A stretch of 11,554 bases of DNA from Thiorhodovibrio sp. (lineage in GTDB: Bacteria; Pseudomonadota; Gammaproteobacteria; Chromatiales; Chromatiaceae). Positions 1 through 7,788 of this stretch are shown in pieces (position 1 is the first letter of the stretch; each line of letters begins with the position of its first letter). The position numbers were made by a program, and so were the translations under genes. The stretch is from the NCBI GenBank assembly GCA_007128075.1, contig SKYD01000149.1, forward strand, positions 1-11,554, written 5' to 3'. Under the pieces are notes generated by a model. That model searched no databases and had not been told where the DNA came from. It was given only the letters and a program-made list of their open reading frames with translations.

Positions 1-669
1 ACCTGGCGCACGCGGCTGGCTGCGTTGACTGCCAACTGGGCGCGAGCCAGCACCTGGGATCAAAGCTCAATCAATCAGTATCGAGGGCAAACCGATATTT
101 TATTGGCACGGTTGCGCTTGCCGTTGGTTGGAGCCTGGCTCATCGCCAGTTTGCTGCTCTATGGTCTCTGGGTTGGGGTGCGGCGTTGTCCACCTGACTG
201 GCGCATTCCGGCGCTGCTGGCACTCATTGGCTGGCTGGTGCTGGATGTCACCTGGCAGTGGGATCTTGGGCAGCGGCTAGAACAGACGCGCACCACCTTC
301 CGCAATCAAACCGATGAGACTCGGCGGCTCAATGCCCCTGATGGCGCGCTCTATGCACTGGTTGAACAGGTCAAAGCACAGATCGACTCGCCAACAGCGC
401 GGGTGTTTGTCGCCGCTGGCGATGATTTCACCGGGATGCGGGCGAACTATTTTCTCTATCCGCTCAATCCATTCTGGCAACGCGGTGGACCTGAATTGCC
501 GGCGGCTAGTCAGCTTGCAACCGACGATTATGTGCTGATGATTGCAGCTTCGAGTGTGCGTTATAATCCCATTAAGCGTCAATTACATTGGCCGCCCCAG
601 CAGGCGCGTGCTGTTGAACCGGTGTGGGCGACAACCCAAGGCGCACTCTATCGGGTGGTGGCACAATGA
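1..669 (+). CDS. C-terminal part of an unrecognised membrane protein (5' end outside window)
   Basis: The reading frame is open from base 1, so the gene very probably begins upstream of the window; a TTG at 25 is only an internal candidate. The visible part has two hydrophobic stretches, one around LPLVGAWLIASLLLYGLWVG and one around IPALLALIGWLVLDVTW. A soluble C-terminal domain of about 130 residues follows, containing VFVAAGDDFTGMRANYFLYP. By analogy with similar-looking proteins in polysaccharide and glycosyltransferase loci, this tail may lie in the periplasm, but I cannot name the family. Its TGA stop overlaps the ATG of the next gene (ATGA), which indicates one operon with translational coupling. 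The downstream genes are glycosyltransferase-like, so a role in envelope glycan or glycoconjugate assembly is inferred only from context. Confidence 0.7.
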   Translation, partial: TWRTRLAALTANWARASTWDQSSINQYRGQTDILLARLRLPLVGAWLIASLLLYGLWVGVRRCPPDWRIPALLALIGWLVLDVTWQWDLGQRLEQTRTTFRNQTDETRRLNAPDGALYALVEQVKAQIDSPTARVFVAAGDDFTGMRANYFLYPLNPFWQRGGPELPAASQLATDDYVLMIAASSVRYNPIKRQLHWPPQQARAVEPVWATTQGALYRVVAQ

Positions 670-2087
670 GCATAACACTGCAATTCATTGGTGCTCTGCT
701 TGGTCTGGGGCTGCCGTGGCTGTTGGGGGTTTTGCTCATCGTCCGCTTGATCCCTGAACCAGTTGATGGACGCAACACCTTATTGCTCGGCTATGGCTAT
801 TTTATCGGGCTGTTAGTCATCACCCTGGGGATGCGTGCCTTGGAAGTGCTGGAGCTGGGGCTTATGCCGCTCAATCTGTGGCTATTGGCACTACTGCCTA
901 CCGCTGTTTTGATGCTGTGGGCAAAGCGGACAGGGCAGTTTAACGCTTGGCGGCTCAAGCCACCACGGTTAACCTTGGAGACGCTGATCATCGCTGGATT
1001 GCTGGCATTTCTAGGCTGGCGCGGGCTAGGTCTAACCCTAGAGATCATCGAGCGTCCGCTGTTTCCTTGGGATGCCACCATGCACTGGGCAACCAAGGCG
1101 CGGGTGTGGAGCGAATGGCAACAGTTGCTCCCCTTTGTCAGTGCTGAACACTGGCTTAGTGCTCAAGATCCGTGGCTATTTACCGATCATCATCCGCACT
1201 ATCCGCGCACCATTCCGCTGCTGCAAACTTGGATGAATGCCATGCTCGGCGGCGGCTGGCATGATCGGCTGATGAATCTGCCTTGGGCAGGTGCCTATAT
1301 TGCGCTGGGGTTGGCACTGTTTGGCCAACTGCGGCTGGCGGGAATCAACGCCGTGGTTGCGATGCTCGGTGTCTATTTGCTGTTATCGCTGCCGCTGCTC
1401 AATACTCATATCGCGTTGGCTGGCTATGCTGATGTGTTTCTTGGTGCATTCTATCTGTTGGCAATCATGGCGTTCTATCAGTGGGCGCGTTGCCGAACCT
1501 TGGATCAGGCCGTGCTCGCATTGATCACTGGCATCGCCTGCCTGATGATCAAAAATGAGGGCTTGATGTGGCTGTTGACACTGCTGATCGGACTCATGGC
1601 TTTGTATCTACGCCCGCACCGGCTGGTGCTGGTGTTGGCTATTGGGCTGATCGCCGGACTGAGTGCGCTGTGGTTGTTGCCTGCTGATTGGGTCATCGCT
1701 GGCCACCAATTAGGGGCGCTGGGGCTTGGATTCTATCCCGCTGCGATCTTGCCGCTGTTGTCGAGTTTATTCGCGTTGGGCAGTTGGCATCTGCTGTATT
1801 GGCTTGTGGTGTTGGCAGTGAGTGCCACGCTGGTACAGTGTTTATGGTCAAATAAGCATTGTCCTGAGCGCCCACTGCAAGCTGTGGGGCTGGCGCTTGG
1901 CGTTGCCTATGGGTTATTGCTGCTGCTCTTTACCACCACGCGCTATGCTGATAGCTTGCCTGGTCTGACCTCAGTCAGCCGCATCACGCTGCATCTGGCG
2001 CCAGCAACAGTTTTTGTTCTTATGCTTTTGTATCACCATCTCGTGCGTATCTCAACGCCCGCTGCTTCTTTAGATTCAACACCATGA
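666..2087 (+). CDS. Polytopic membrane protein, GT-C-like glycosyltransferase
   Basis: This 473-residue protein is almost entirely hydrophobic, with roughly ten to twelve membrane segments. ATG 666 is chosen because it overlaps the previous stop as ATGA, although the frame is open back to 624. Between early membrane segments lies an acidic loop, PLFPWDATMHWATKARVW (about residues 131-148), followed by HYPRTIPLLQTWM (178-190), GYADVFLG (253-260) and KNEGL (296-300). From memory, this order (WDA..W..KA, HP.YP..P, GYAD, KNEG) is typical of GT-C membrane glycosyltransferases. These use polyprenyl-phosphate sugars and carry the catalytic acid in the first large periplasmic loop; D136 would be the candidate here. 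Donor and acceptor are unknown. It ends in another ATGA overlap with the next gene, so both should be made together. Assignment to GT-C is fairly likely; the exact function is not visible. Confidence 0.72.
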   Translation: MSITLQFIGALLGLGLPWLLGVLLIVRLIPEPVDGRNTLLLGYGYFIGLLVITLGMRALEVLELGLMPLNLWLLALLPTAVLMLWAKRTGQFNAWRLKPPRLTLETLIIAGLLAFLGWRGLGLTLEIIERPLFPWDATMHWATKARVWSEWQQLLPFVSAEHWLSAQDPWLFTDHHPHYPRTIPLLQTWMNAMLGGGWHDRLMNLPWAGAYIALGLALFGQLRLAGINAVVAMLGVYLLLSLPLLNTHIALAGYADVFLGAFYLLAIMAFYQWARCRTLDQAVLALITGIACLMIKNEGLMWLLTLLIGLMALYLRPHRLVLVLAIGLIAGLSALWLLPADWVIAGHQLGALGLGFYPAAILPLLSSLFALGSWHLLYWLVVLAVSATLVQCLWSNKHCPERPLQAVGLALGVAYGLLLLLFTTTRYADSLPGLTSVSRITLHLAPATVFVLMLLYHHLVRISTPAASLDSTP

Positions 2088-3862
2088 CCACTGATTCTTC
2101 TTCTGCCGTGCTTTATGCTTTACCGTCCTACCGTGTCCAGCCGATTGATGGCCGTTCACTGATGCTATTGCGTCTGGATAGCGGCGCGGTTGCCGCGCTC
2201 GATGCCCGCTGGCAGCCATTTTTAGGGCTATTGGAAACCTTTCGCACCCTTGCTGAACATGCCCAGGTGATTGCATCAAGAGTCCCGGAGCTGCGCGGCC
2301 AAGAGGCGGCACTGACCGGCGCGTTAGAGCAACTCGTGCCGCGTGGTGTGTTTATCAGCAGCGATGAGGTGCTGGCACGCTTAGCACCCAGCGACAATCC
2401 GCCGCCGCCGTCTCCAGTCACGGTGTGCATTCGCACCTGTGACCGCCCCCAGCTTTTGGAACGGCTGCTGGCCTCGCTGCAAGCCAACGCCGATACCTTT
2501 GCCAAGCAGCGCCGTTATGAGGTCATTGATGACTCGCGCCAGCCAGCCTCGATCCAGCGCAATCGCCAACTGATTGAACAATTTTCGCGCACCTTGCATC
2601 TTGAGTATGTTGGGCGGGCAGAGCAGCAGGCATTGATTGACGCGCTGTGCGCTGAGTTACCCGAAGATACACACGCTCTGCGCTGGCTGTTAGATTCCGA
2701 ACATCCTGATCACGCCGATCAGCCCACCTATGGCGTGCTTTATAACCAACTGTTTCTGCGCCATGCCGGACAGCGGATTCTGATGCTCGATGATGATGCC
2801 GTACTCAAAGCCTGGCAGCATCCAGACACCGAGTGGACACCCTGGTTTGCTTTGGGCGCGGGGATTGGCACTGCCTACACCCAAGCAGACAGCGCATTTG
2901 CTGAGTTGCAGCCTTATAGTGCAGATCCGCTCGATGCCCATGTCCGCGCCCTGGGTGCTGATGTCGGCAGCGGCATTGCCGCCAGCACTGGCGAGGTCGC
3001 CACCCAGTCCTGTCTGCACAACAGTGCTTTTGTCAGTGCGCCCCATCCTTATGCCCTTGATGGCCGCATTCGCTACACCTTAAACGGTCTCTTGGGTGAC
3101 ACCGGAAGCACCACCGACCACTTATTGCTTTATTACGCCCCGGAGCTTATTCCGCAGATTATTGAATCAGATGAGCGTTATCATCGGCTGCGCACCAGCC
3201 CACGCTGTGCATTTACTGGCACTCGGCGCGGGCTGTTGACGGGTGTGTCGCATTTTCATCACACTACCTGTGCTGGATTGGCGCTTGATCCGCTGATTGC
3301 TCCGGTGATCCCCATCGGGCGTGGTGAGGATGCCATGCTCGGCAACCTGCTCAGTTATCTCTACCCCGAGGATTTTGGGCTGCGGCTGCCCTTTGGGCTG
3401 GAGCACTGGCCAGAGCAGCCGCGCCCGTGGGCGTTGGCACCTGAGCAGATTGCCAGCCCGCCGTCGGCGTGTTCGGTGATGACCATGTGGCTGGCAACCC
3501 TACGCGCCCCGGTGGAGGTGACTCCCCAAGCGCGGCTGCATCTGCTTGGCGAAAGCTTAGCGGCAAGTGCTGACAGTGGCGTGCTAAGTGCGCGCGTTCA
3601 GGATCTGATCCAGCGGCGGCTGCATGAAACCTTAATCGATCAATTCGCCATCACTCAGCAGTCCTTGGCAGTCAAAGGCGCGATCAGTGACGCTTGGCGA
3701 CACGAGATCACCAAGATCAGTCAGTGGCTTGCCAAACGGCTTCACGATTCCACCGCGCTGCTGCCACCGCAACAGATTGATGCCTTGGCTGCGACTATCC
3801 AACGCTATGGCGAAACTCTCGGTGCCTGGGAGCGGGCATTTAGGGTGCGAACACGGGTTTAA
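2084..3862 (+). CDS. Two-domain protein: PqqD-like N-terminus plus GT-A-type glycosyltransferase
   Basis: This 592-residue protein has no signal peptide or membrane segment, so it is probably cytoplasmic. Residues about 14-98 (YRVQPIDGRSLMLLRLDSG, AVAALDARWQPFLGLLETFR, ending PRGVFISSDE) resemble the PqqD or RiPP-recognition fold: a strand pair with a LDSG-A-AL turn, then a helical part. A proline-rich linker (NPPPPSP, 105-111) leads to a GT-A start, PVTVCIRTCDRPQLLERLLA (111-130). VIDDSR (147-152), a metal-binding DDD (LMLDDDAVL, 233-241) and IGRGEDAMLGNLL (411-423) follow; the GED is a likely catalytic motif. The C-terminal 140 residues are mainly helical and unassigned. The gene starts inside the previous stop (ATGA) and is the last of the operon. 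Its TAA stop interlocks with the stop of convergent gluQ. The GT-A call is quite secure; the PqqD-like call rests on pattern similarity by eye. Confidence 0.75.
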   Translation: MTTDSSSAVLYALPSYRVQPIDGRSLMLLRLDSGAVAALDARWQPFLGLLETFRTLAEHAQVIASRVPELRGQEAALTGALEQLVPRGVFISSDEVLARLAPSDNPPPPSPVTVCIRTCDRPQLLERLLASLQANADTFAKQRRYEVIDDSRQPASIQRNRQLIEQFSRTLHLEYVGRAEQQALIDALCAELPEDTHALRWLLDSEHPDHADQPTYGVLYNQLFLRHAGQRILMLDDDAVLKAWQHPDTEWTPWFALGAGIGTAYTQADSAFAELQPYSADPLDAHVRALGADVGSGIAASTGEVATQSCLHNSAFVSAPHPYALDGRIRYTLNGLLGDTGSTTDHLLLYYAPELIPQIIESDERYHRLRTSPRCAFTGTRRGLLTGVSHFHHTTCAGLALDPLIAPVIPIGRGEDAMLGNLLSYLYPEDFGLRLPFGLEHWPEQPRPWALAPEQIASPPSACSVMTMWLATLRAPVEVTPQARLHLLGESLAASADSGVLSARVQDLIQRRLHETLIDQFAITQQSLAVKGAISDAWRHEITKISQWLAKRLHDSTALLPPQQIDALAATIQRYGETLGAWERAFRVRTRV

Positions 3863-4779
3863 ACACACTCTCTTGACCAGGCGGGAATTGCTTGGCTCCA
3901 GAAATCTGTCACGCTGGATGGTGTCGTGGACAGTGGCGGTTGGCCAAGCCAGTGCCAGGCGGCTTGAAGGGTGGGCAGCGGATTGTGTGGGTCAATTGCT
4001 GGGGCGGCGGCGGATTTGGAGAGTTTGTTGCCTTCTTCGTTGCGGACGACTGGAATGTGGGCATAGCTGGGGGTGGGCAGTCCGAGCAGCCGTTGTAGAT
4101 AGATTTGGCGCGGTGTGGATAGCAGCAAATCCGCCCCGCGCACCACATGGGTGATGTTCTGAGCGGCATCGTCAATCACCACGGCAAGTTGATAAGCAAT
4201 CACACCATCAGCGCGGCGGATGACAAAATCGCCGATTTCGTCAGCGATACATTGGGTTTGCTGACCTTGGATGGCATCGACAAAACTGATTGGCTCGGCT
4301 GGGGTTCGCAGCCGTTGGCTGCGCCCTTGCGCTCCGGGTGCCAGCCCTTGGCGACAGGTGCCCGGATAAATCGGTCCTTCGCATCCGTGGCGGGCAACAG
4401 CGGCAATGGCACGGCGTGAACAGGCGCACGGATAGCTGTGGCCATGGTCGCGCAAGATGGTCAGCGCGGCATCATAGGCCGCAAGCTGGTCACTTTGGCG
4501 ATAGATCGGCGCGTCCCAATAAAAACCAAAGGCGTGCAGCGTTTCACAGATCGAATCAACGGCCTCTGCAACACATCGAGTGTGATCAATATCATCAATG
4601 CGCAACAGCCAACGCCCCGCATGGGCGCGGGCATCAGCAAAGCTGGCAACGGCGGCCACCAGCGAGCCAAAATGTAGCGCGCCGGTGGGTGAGGGGGCAA
4701 AACGCCCGCAATAATCAGAAGACGGCGCTAACCGCGTTGTTTCTCGCGAATCTCGTCGAGCGTTTTGCAGTCGATGCAT
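3859..4779 (-). CDS. gluQ: Glutamyl-Q tRNA(Asp) synthetase
   Basis: GluQ activates glutamate and attaches it to the queuosine base at the wobble position of tRNA-Asp, forming glutamyl-queuosine. It is a paralogue of the glutamyl-tRNA synthetase catalytic domain without the anticodon-binding part, and 306 residues fits that short form. Visible motifs are RFAPSPTGALHFGSL (26-40, with the HIGH-like HFGS), RIDDID, zinc ligands C118, C120, Y138 and C142, VVRGADLL, and the KMSKS-like KLSKS (252-256). The only ATG upstream of the core lies at 4779, within dksA. This gives a 52-bp overlap and about 20 extra N-terminal residues; a non-standard start nearer RFAPSP cannot be excluded. The dksA–gluQ order is the same as in Escherichia coli, so co-transcription and coupling are expected. 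The gene ends in a TTAA shared with the opposite gene. Confidence 0.96.
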   Translation of the reverse strand: MHRLQNARRDSRETTRLAPSSDYCGRFAPSPTGALHFGSLVAAVASFADARAHAGRWLLRIDDIDHTRCVAEAVDSICETLHAFGFYWDAPIYRQSDQLAAYDAALTILRDHGHSYPCACSRRAIAAVARHGCEGPIYPGTCRQGLAPGAQGRSQRLRTPAEPISFVDAIQGQQTQCIADEIGDFVIRRADGVIAYQLAVVIDDAAQNITHVVRGADLLLSTPRQIYLQRLLGLPTPSYAHIPVVRNEEGNKLSKSAAAPAIDPHNPLPTLQAAWHWLGQPPLSTTPSSVTDFWSQAIPAWSRECV

Positions 4780-5162
4780 AGGGTTGCGGTTGGGCGCGCC
4801 TCTAGCCTGCGAATGCCGATTTCCACGCCGCAGGCCTCACAATAGCCATAATCATGGTTATCCAGCCGATCAAATGCCTCGTCAATTTTTTTAATCAATT
4901 TGCGCTCACGATCACGGGTACGCAATTCGAGGCTAAATTCAGATTCCTGGGTGGCGCGGTCATTGGGATCGGGAAAATTCATCGCATCATCCTGCATGTG
5001 ATGCACGGTACGATCCACTTCGTCGATTAAACTCTGCTTCCAGGCCTGCAAGATGGTGTGAAAATGCGCCTCCTGGCGCTCATTCATATACTCCTCGTTT
5101 TCATCGGCGCGATAGGGTTCAAACCCAAATGGTTGGTTCGCTTGATTTCCTGCCTCAGCCAT
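4728..5162 (-). CDS. dksA: RNA polymerase-binding transcription factor DksA
   Basis: DksA enters the RNA polymerase secondary channel and, with ppGpp, represses rRNA promoters and activates amino-acid genes. The 144-residue product has the N-terminal helices, a coiled coil with DPNDRATQESE at its tip (65-75; the family's DxxDxA signature) and a four-cysteine zinc finger, CEAC (108-111) and CIDC (129-132). The C-terminal helix ends in DEIREKQRG. The ATG at 5162 is chosen over an in-frame TTG at 5177 because GGGAG lies eight bases before it. The length is close to the usual 151 residues. It follows cbiB on the same strand after a 131-bp gap that holds a perfect palindrome and a weak -10-like box, so it probably has its own promoter. 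gluQ starts inside its 3' end. Confidence 0.97.
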   Translation of the reverse strand: MAEAGNQANQPFGFEPYRADENEEYMNERQEAHFHTILQAWKQSLIDEVDRTVHHMQDDAMNFPDPNDRATQESEFSLELRTRDRERKLIKKIDEAFDRLDNHDYGYCEACGVEIGIRRLEARPTATLCIDCKTLDEIREKQRG

Positions 5163-5192
5163 TGCAATGACTCCCAATGACGATGGTATTTG

Positions 5193-5209
5193 TTACCGAA
5201 TATCGGTAA
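5193..5209. promoter_or_regulatory. Perfect 7-3-7 palindrome upstream of dksA
   Basis: TTACCGA and TCGGTAA are perfect inverted arms around ATA, 31-47 bases before the dksA ATG. Reading toward dksA, a weak -10-like TACACT lies at 5224-5229, which would put the palindrome at about +8 to +24 of the transcript. It could be a dimeric repressor site or a small leader hairpin; no U-tract follows, so it is not a terminator. The structure is seen directly; the role is inferred. Confidence 0.5.
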
Positions 5210-5293
5210 AAATTCTGATTTTTAGTGTACGACAACTGGTACGCTAAGCGCGACTTTCTAACAGATACCGCCGACGGGGGCAACCACTGTTTT

Positions 5294-6220
5294 TCACAAC
5301 TGCGGGATCATGCCCACCGCCAATGCCAGCACACTGGCAACCAAGATCAACTGCAACGCCCGCTCTAAATCAGCGGCATCGAGTTGACTTGGCCAGGCGG
5401 GATCGCCAATAAAAGCTAGGTTGACCTGCTGACCACTATAATACAGCGGTCCGAGCAATCGGACTTTGAGCGCACCTGCCACCGCCGCCTCGCTCCAGCC
5501 TGAATTGGGACTGGGCAGCAGCGCATGGTCGCGCCAGGCGCAGGCGATGGCCGAGTGCGGATACAGCCGCAACAGCGCGCTGGCAGCGGCAATCAGCACC
5601 ACCGAACAACGCGCTGGCAGCCAGTGTATCAGGTCATCTGAGCGGGCTGCTGCCCAACCAAAGACCTGATAACGGGCGGTGCGGTAGCCGACCATCGAAT
5701 CCAGCGTTGAGATCGCTTTGACCACAATCAGCCCCGGCAGCCCCAGCCAACACAGCGCCCACAGCGGGGTTAGCACGCCATCGGTGAAATTTTCGGCTAA
5801 ACTCTCGATGGTGGCGCGCACCAGCGCGGCGCGATCAAGGGCTGCGCTATCGCGCCCGACCAGGTGCTGAATCTGCTGGCGGGCCTGCGGCAGATCATCG
5901 AGCATCCGCACCATCCGCCACCCCTGGGTGAGCAGATCACGGGTGCAAAGCAGGCTATAGGCGAGGAATAGATCCCACAGCCAAGCTGCGGCAGGATGTA
6001 GCAATGCAAGCAACTGATGGCCAAACAGCCACGCGCCCACTGCGCCGCCAACCACCAGCAGCCAGTGCAACACCCCGCCGAGTCGGGTATTGTAGTCAAT
6101 TGCAAACAGTGCCTGCTCACAATACAGGCTCCACTGGCCGAGCAGCCGAATCGGATGCCAGCGATACACTGGGTCACCGAACAGGGCATCAAGAACACAA
6201 GCGGTTAGTACAAGGCTCAT
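5294..6220 (-). CDS. cbiB: Adenosylcobinamide-phosphate synthase
   Basis: CbiB (also called CobD) joins an aminopropanol or aminopropanol-phosphate arm to adenosylcobyric acid, giving adenosylcobinamide (phosphate), in the inner membrane during B12 synthesis. The 308-residue product starts MSLVLTACVLDALFGDPVYR with the family's early GDP motif and continues WHPIRLLGQW. It carries the conserved TIESLAENFTDGVLTPLWAL and STLDSMVGYRTARY blocks and LLPSPNSGWSEAAVAGAL, with several hydrophobic segments and an apolar C-terminus. Length and motif order fit the whole family. The ATG at 6220 has only an AGGA lying unusually close to it. No other cobalamin genes are in the window, so it is isolated from a cob cluster here, and no B12-box is seen upstream. 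It is co-oriented with dksA and gluQ. Confidence 0.95.
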   Translation of the reverse strand: MSLVLTACVLDALFGDPVYRWHPIRLLGQWSLYCEQALFAIDYNTRLGGVLHWLLVVGGAVGAWLFGHQLLALLHPAAAWLWDLFLAYSLLCTRDLLTQGWRMVRMLDDLPQARQQIQHLVGRDSAALDRAALVRATIESLAENFTDGVLTPLWALCWLGLPGLIVVKAISTLDSMVGYRTARYQVFGWAAARSDDLIHWLPARCSVVLIAAASALLRLYPHSAIACAWRDHALLPSPNSGWSEAAVAGALKVRLLGPLYYSGQQVNLAFIGDPAWPSQLDAADLERALQLILVASVLALAVGMIPQL

Positions 6221-6245
6221 ATCCTAAATCTCAAGATCACAACAT

Positions 6246-6327
6246 ATAGCCATTTGATCAATCATCCAAACATGGTAGCAGCAGCACCACGACGATTGAA
6301 TGTCTGGAAAACAGAGCGAATGGCTAT
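6246..6327. repeat. Long-range 9-bp inverted repeat in the cbiB/ffh divergent spacer
   Basis: ATAGCCATT at 6246-6254 and AATGGCTAT at 6319-6327 are perfect inverted copies 64 bases apart, inside the 141-bp region between the divergent cbiB and ffh starts. An 8-bp palindrome TTGATCAA (6254-6261) abuts the left arm. The repeat could be a pair of operator half-sites or the stem of a leader structure. I found no convincing -35/-10 pair in this spacer. Confidence 0.4.
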
Positions 6328-6361
6328 CAACCCAATTCACTAACACAGCAAGGAAATCGGC

Positions 6362-7750
6362 ATGTTTGATACCTTACAAGAACGCTTTGAAGATGTGGTC
6401 AAAAGTCTCCGTGGTCAGGCGCGGCTGACTGAGGACAATATTAAGGACAGTTTGCGCGAGGTGCGCAAGGCACTGTTGGAGGCCGATGTCGCGCTGCCGG
6501 TGGTGCGCAGTTTCATCGACCAAGTCCGCCAGCGCGCCCTGGGCGCGGAGGTCAGCCGCAGCCTCACCCCAGGTCAGGTACTGATCAAAGTTGTCCATGA
6601 TGAGCTGGTACAACTGATGGGCGAAGCCAACGAAGCGTTGGATTTGTCCACCCAGCCGCCAGCGGTGATTTTGATGGCGGGATTGCAGGGCGCAGGCAAG
6701 ACCACCACCACTGGCAAGCTGGCGCGGCTGTTGCGCGAACGCCACAAAAAGAAGGTCATGGTGGTGAGCTGCGATGTCTATCGGCCAGCGGCGATTGACC
6801 AACTGCGCACCATCGCCGCTGAGGTCGAGGTGGAGTTTTTCCCCAGCCAGCCCGATCAAGACCCGCAGGCGATTGCCAGCGCGGCGCTGACTGCGGCACG
6901 CAAACAACTCTACGATGTGTTAGTGGTCGATACTGCTGGCCGGCTGGCGATTGATGCCGAGATGATGGCAGAAATCACCCAGCTACACCAGACGCTCAAG
7001 CCTGTCGAAACGCTATTTGTGGTCGATAGCATGACCGGCCAGGACGCAGTACACACTGCTAAAGCATTCCATGATGCACTGCCGCTGACCGGGCTGATTT
7101 TGAGCAAAGCCGACGGTGATGCCCGTGGTGGTGCGGCCTTGTCGCTGCGCCAGGTCACTGGCAAACCGATTAAATTTCTCGGTGTTGGTGAAAAAACCCA
7201 GGCACTGGAGCCATTTCATCCCGACCGGCTGGCCACGCGCATCTTAGGTATGGGCGATGTGGTCTCGCTAGTCGAGGAGATGCAAGACAAGGTTGACCGC
7301 GACAAGACCGAGCAGTTAGCGAAAAAGATCAAAAAAGGCAAGAGCTTTGATTTTAATGATTATCGCGATCAACTGTTGCAGATGAATCGATTCGGCGGCG
7401 TGGCGGGGATAATGGACAAGCTGCCAGGCATGTCGCAGTTGCCCGATCATGTCAAACAGCAGGTCAACGACAAAGAGTTTGAGCGCATGATTGCGATGAT
7501 CAACTCCATGACCCCGCAGGAGCGCCAGAATCCGCAGATCATCAAAGGCTCGCGGCGGCGGCGCATTGCCCAAGGCTCTGGCACCAGGGTGCAGGATGTC
7601 AATAGCTTGCTTAGACAATTCGCCCATCTTCAGAAAATGATGAAAAAAATGAAGGGCGGTGGCATGGCGAAAATGATGCGCCAAATGCAAGAGGTGATGC
7701 CGGGGATGTTCCCGCCAGGTGGGATGCCGCCGGGTGGCAAAATGTTTTAG
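6362..7750 (+). CDS. ffh: Signal recognition particle GTPase Ffh
   Basis: Ffh binds 4.5S RNA and signal sequences of nascent membrane proteins, then delivers ribosomes to FtsY through paired GTPase domains. The 462-residue product has the N domain (MFDTLQERFEDVVKSLRGQA onward) and the G domain with GLQGAGKTTTTGKLARLL (from 107), VVDTAGRLAIDAEMM and LSKADGDARGGAALS. The methionine-rich M domain includes GGVAGIMDKLPGMSQLP, the RNA-binding IKGSRRRRIAQGSGTRVQDVN, and a tail of KMMKKMKGGGMAKMMRQM followed by a PGG-rich end. Everything essential is present and the length is normal. The start is ATG 6362, with AAGGA seven bases upstream (6350-6354). It is divergent from cbiB and followed 38 bp later by the pcm-like gene. 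Confidence 0.98.
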   Translation: MFDTLQERFEDVVKSLRGQARLTEDNIKDSLREVRKALLEADVALPVVRSFIDQVRQRALGAEVSRSLTPGQVLIKVVHDELVQLMGEANEALDLSTQPPAVILMAGLQGAGKTTTTGKLARLLRERHKKKVMVVSCDVYRPAAIDQLRTIAAEVEVEFFPSQPDQDPQAIASAALTAARKQLYDVLVVDTAGRLAIDAEMMAEITQLHQTLKPVETLFVVDSMTGQDAVHTAKAFHDALPLTGLILSKADGDARGGAALSLRQVTGKPIKFLGVGEKTQALEPFHPDRLATRILGMGDVVSLVEEMQDKVDRDKTEQLAKKIKKGKSFDFNDYRDQLLQMNRFGGVAGIMDKLPGMSQLPDHVKQQVNDKEFERMIAMINSMTPQERQNPQIIKGSRRRRIAQGSGTRVQDVNSLLRQFAHLQKMMKKMKGGGMAKMMRQMQEVMPGMFPPGGMPPGGKMF

Positions 7751-7788
7751 AACTTTCGGTCAAAAATTTCAACGACAGGTGATTTGAG

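Noticed and set aside
4290..4781. A 163-codon plus-strand open frame
   Set aside because: It lies entirely antisense to gluQ and the end of dksA, with no recognisable motif; the opposite strand has strong family matches.
5163..5177. TTG start adding five residues to DksA
   Set aside because: GGGAG is well placed for the ATG at 5162, and the TTG codon itself overlaps that ribosome-binding site.
5256..5292. Possible terminator after cbiB in a GC-rich stretch
   Set aside because: Only very short stems can be drawn and no T-tract follows on the transcribed strand.
6221..6361. Cobalamin riboswitch for cbiB
   Set aside because: I see no B12-box-like sequence, and the spacer is too short for a full cobalamin riboswitch plus the ffh leader.
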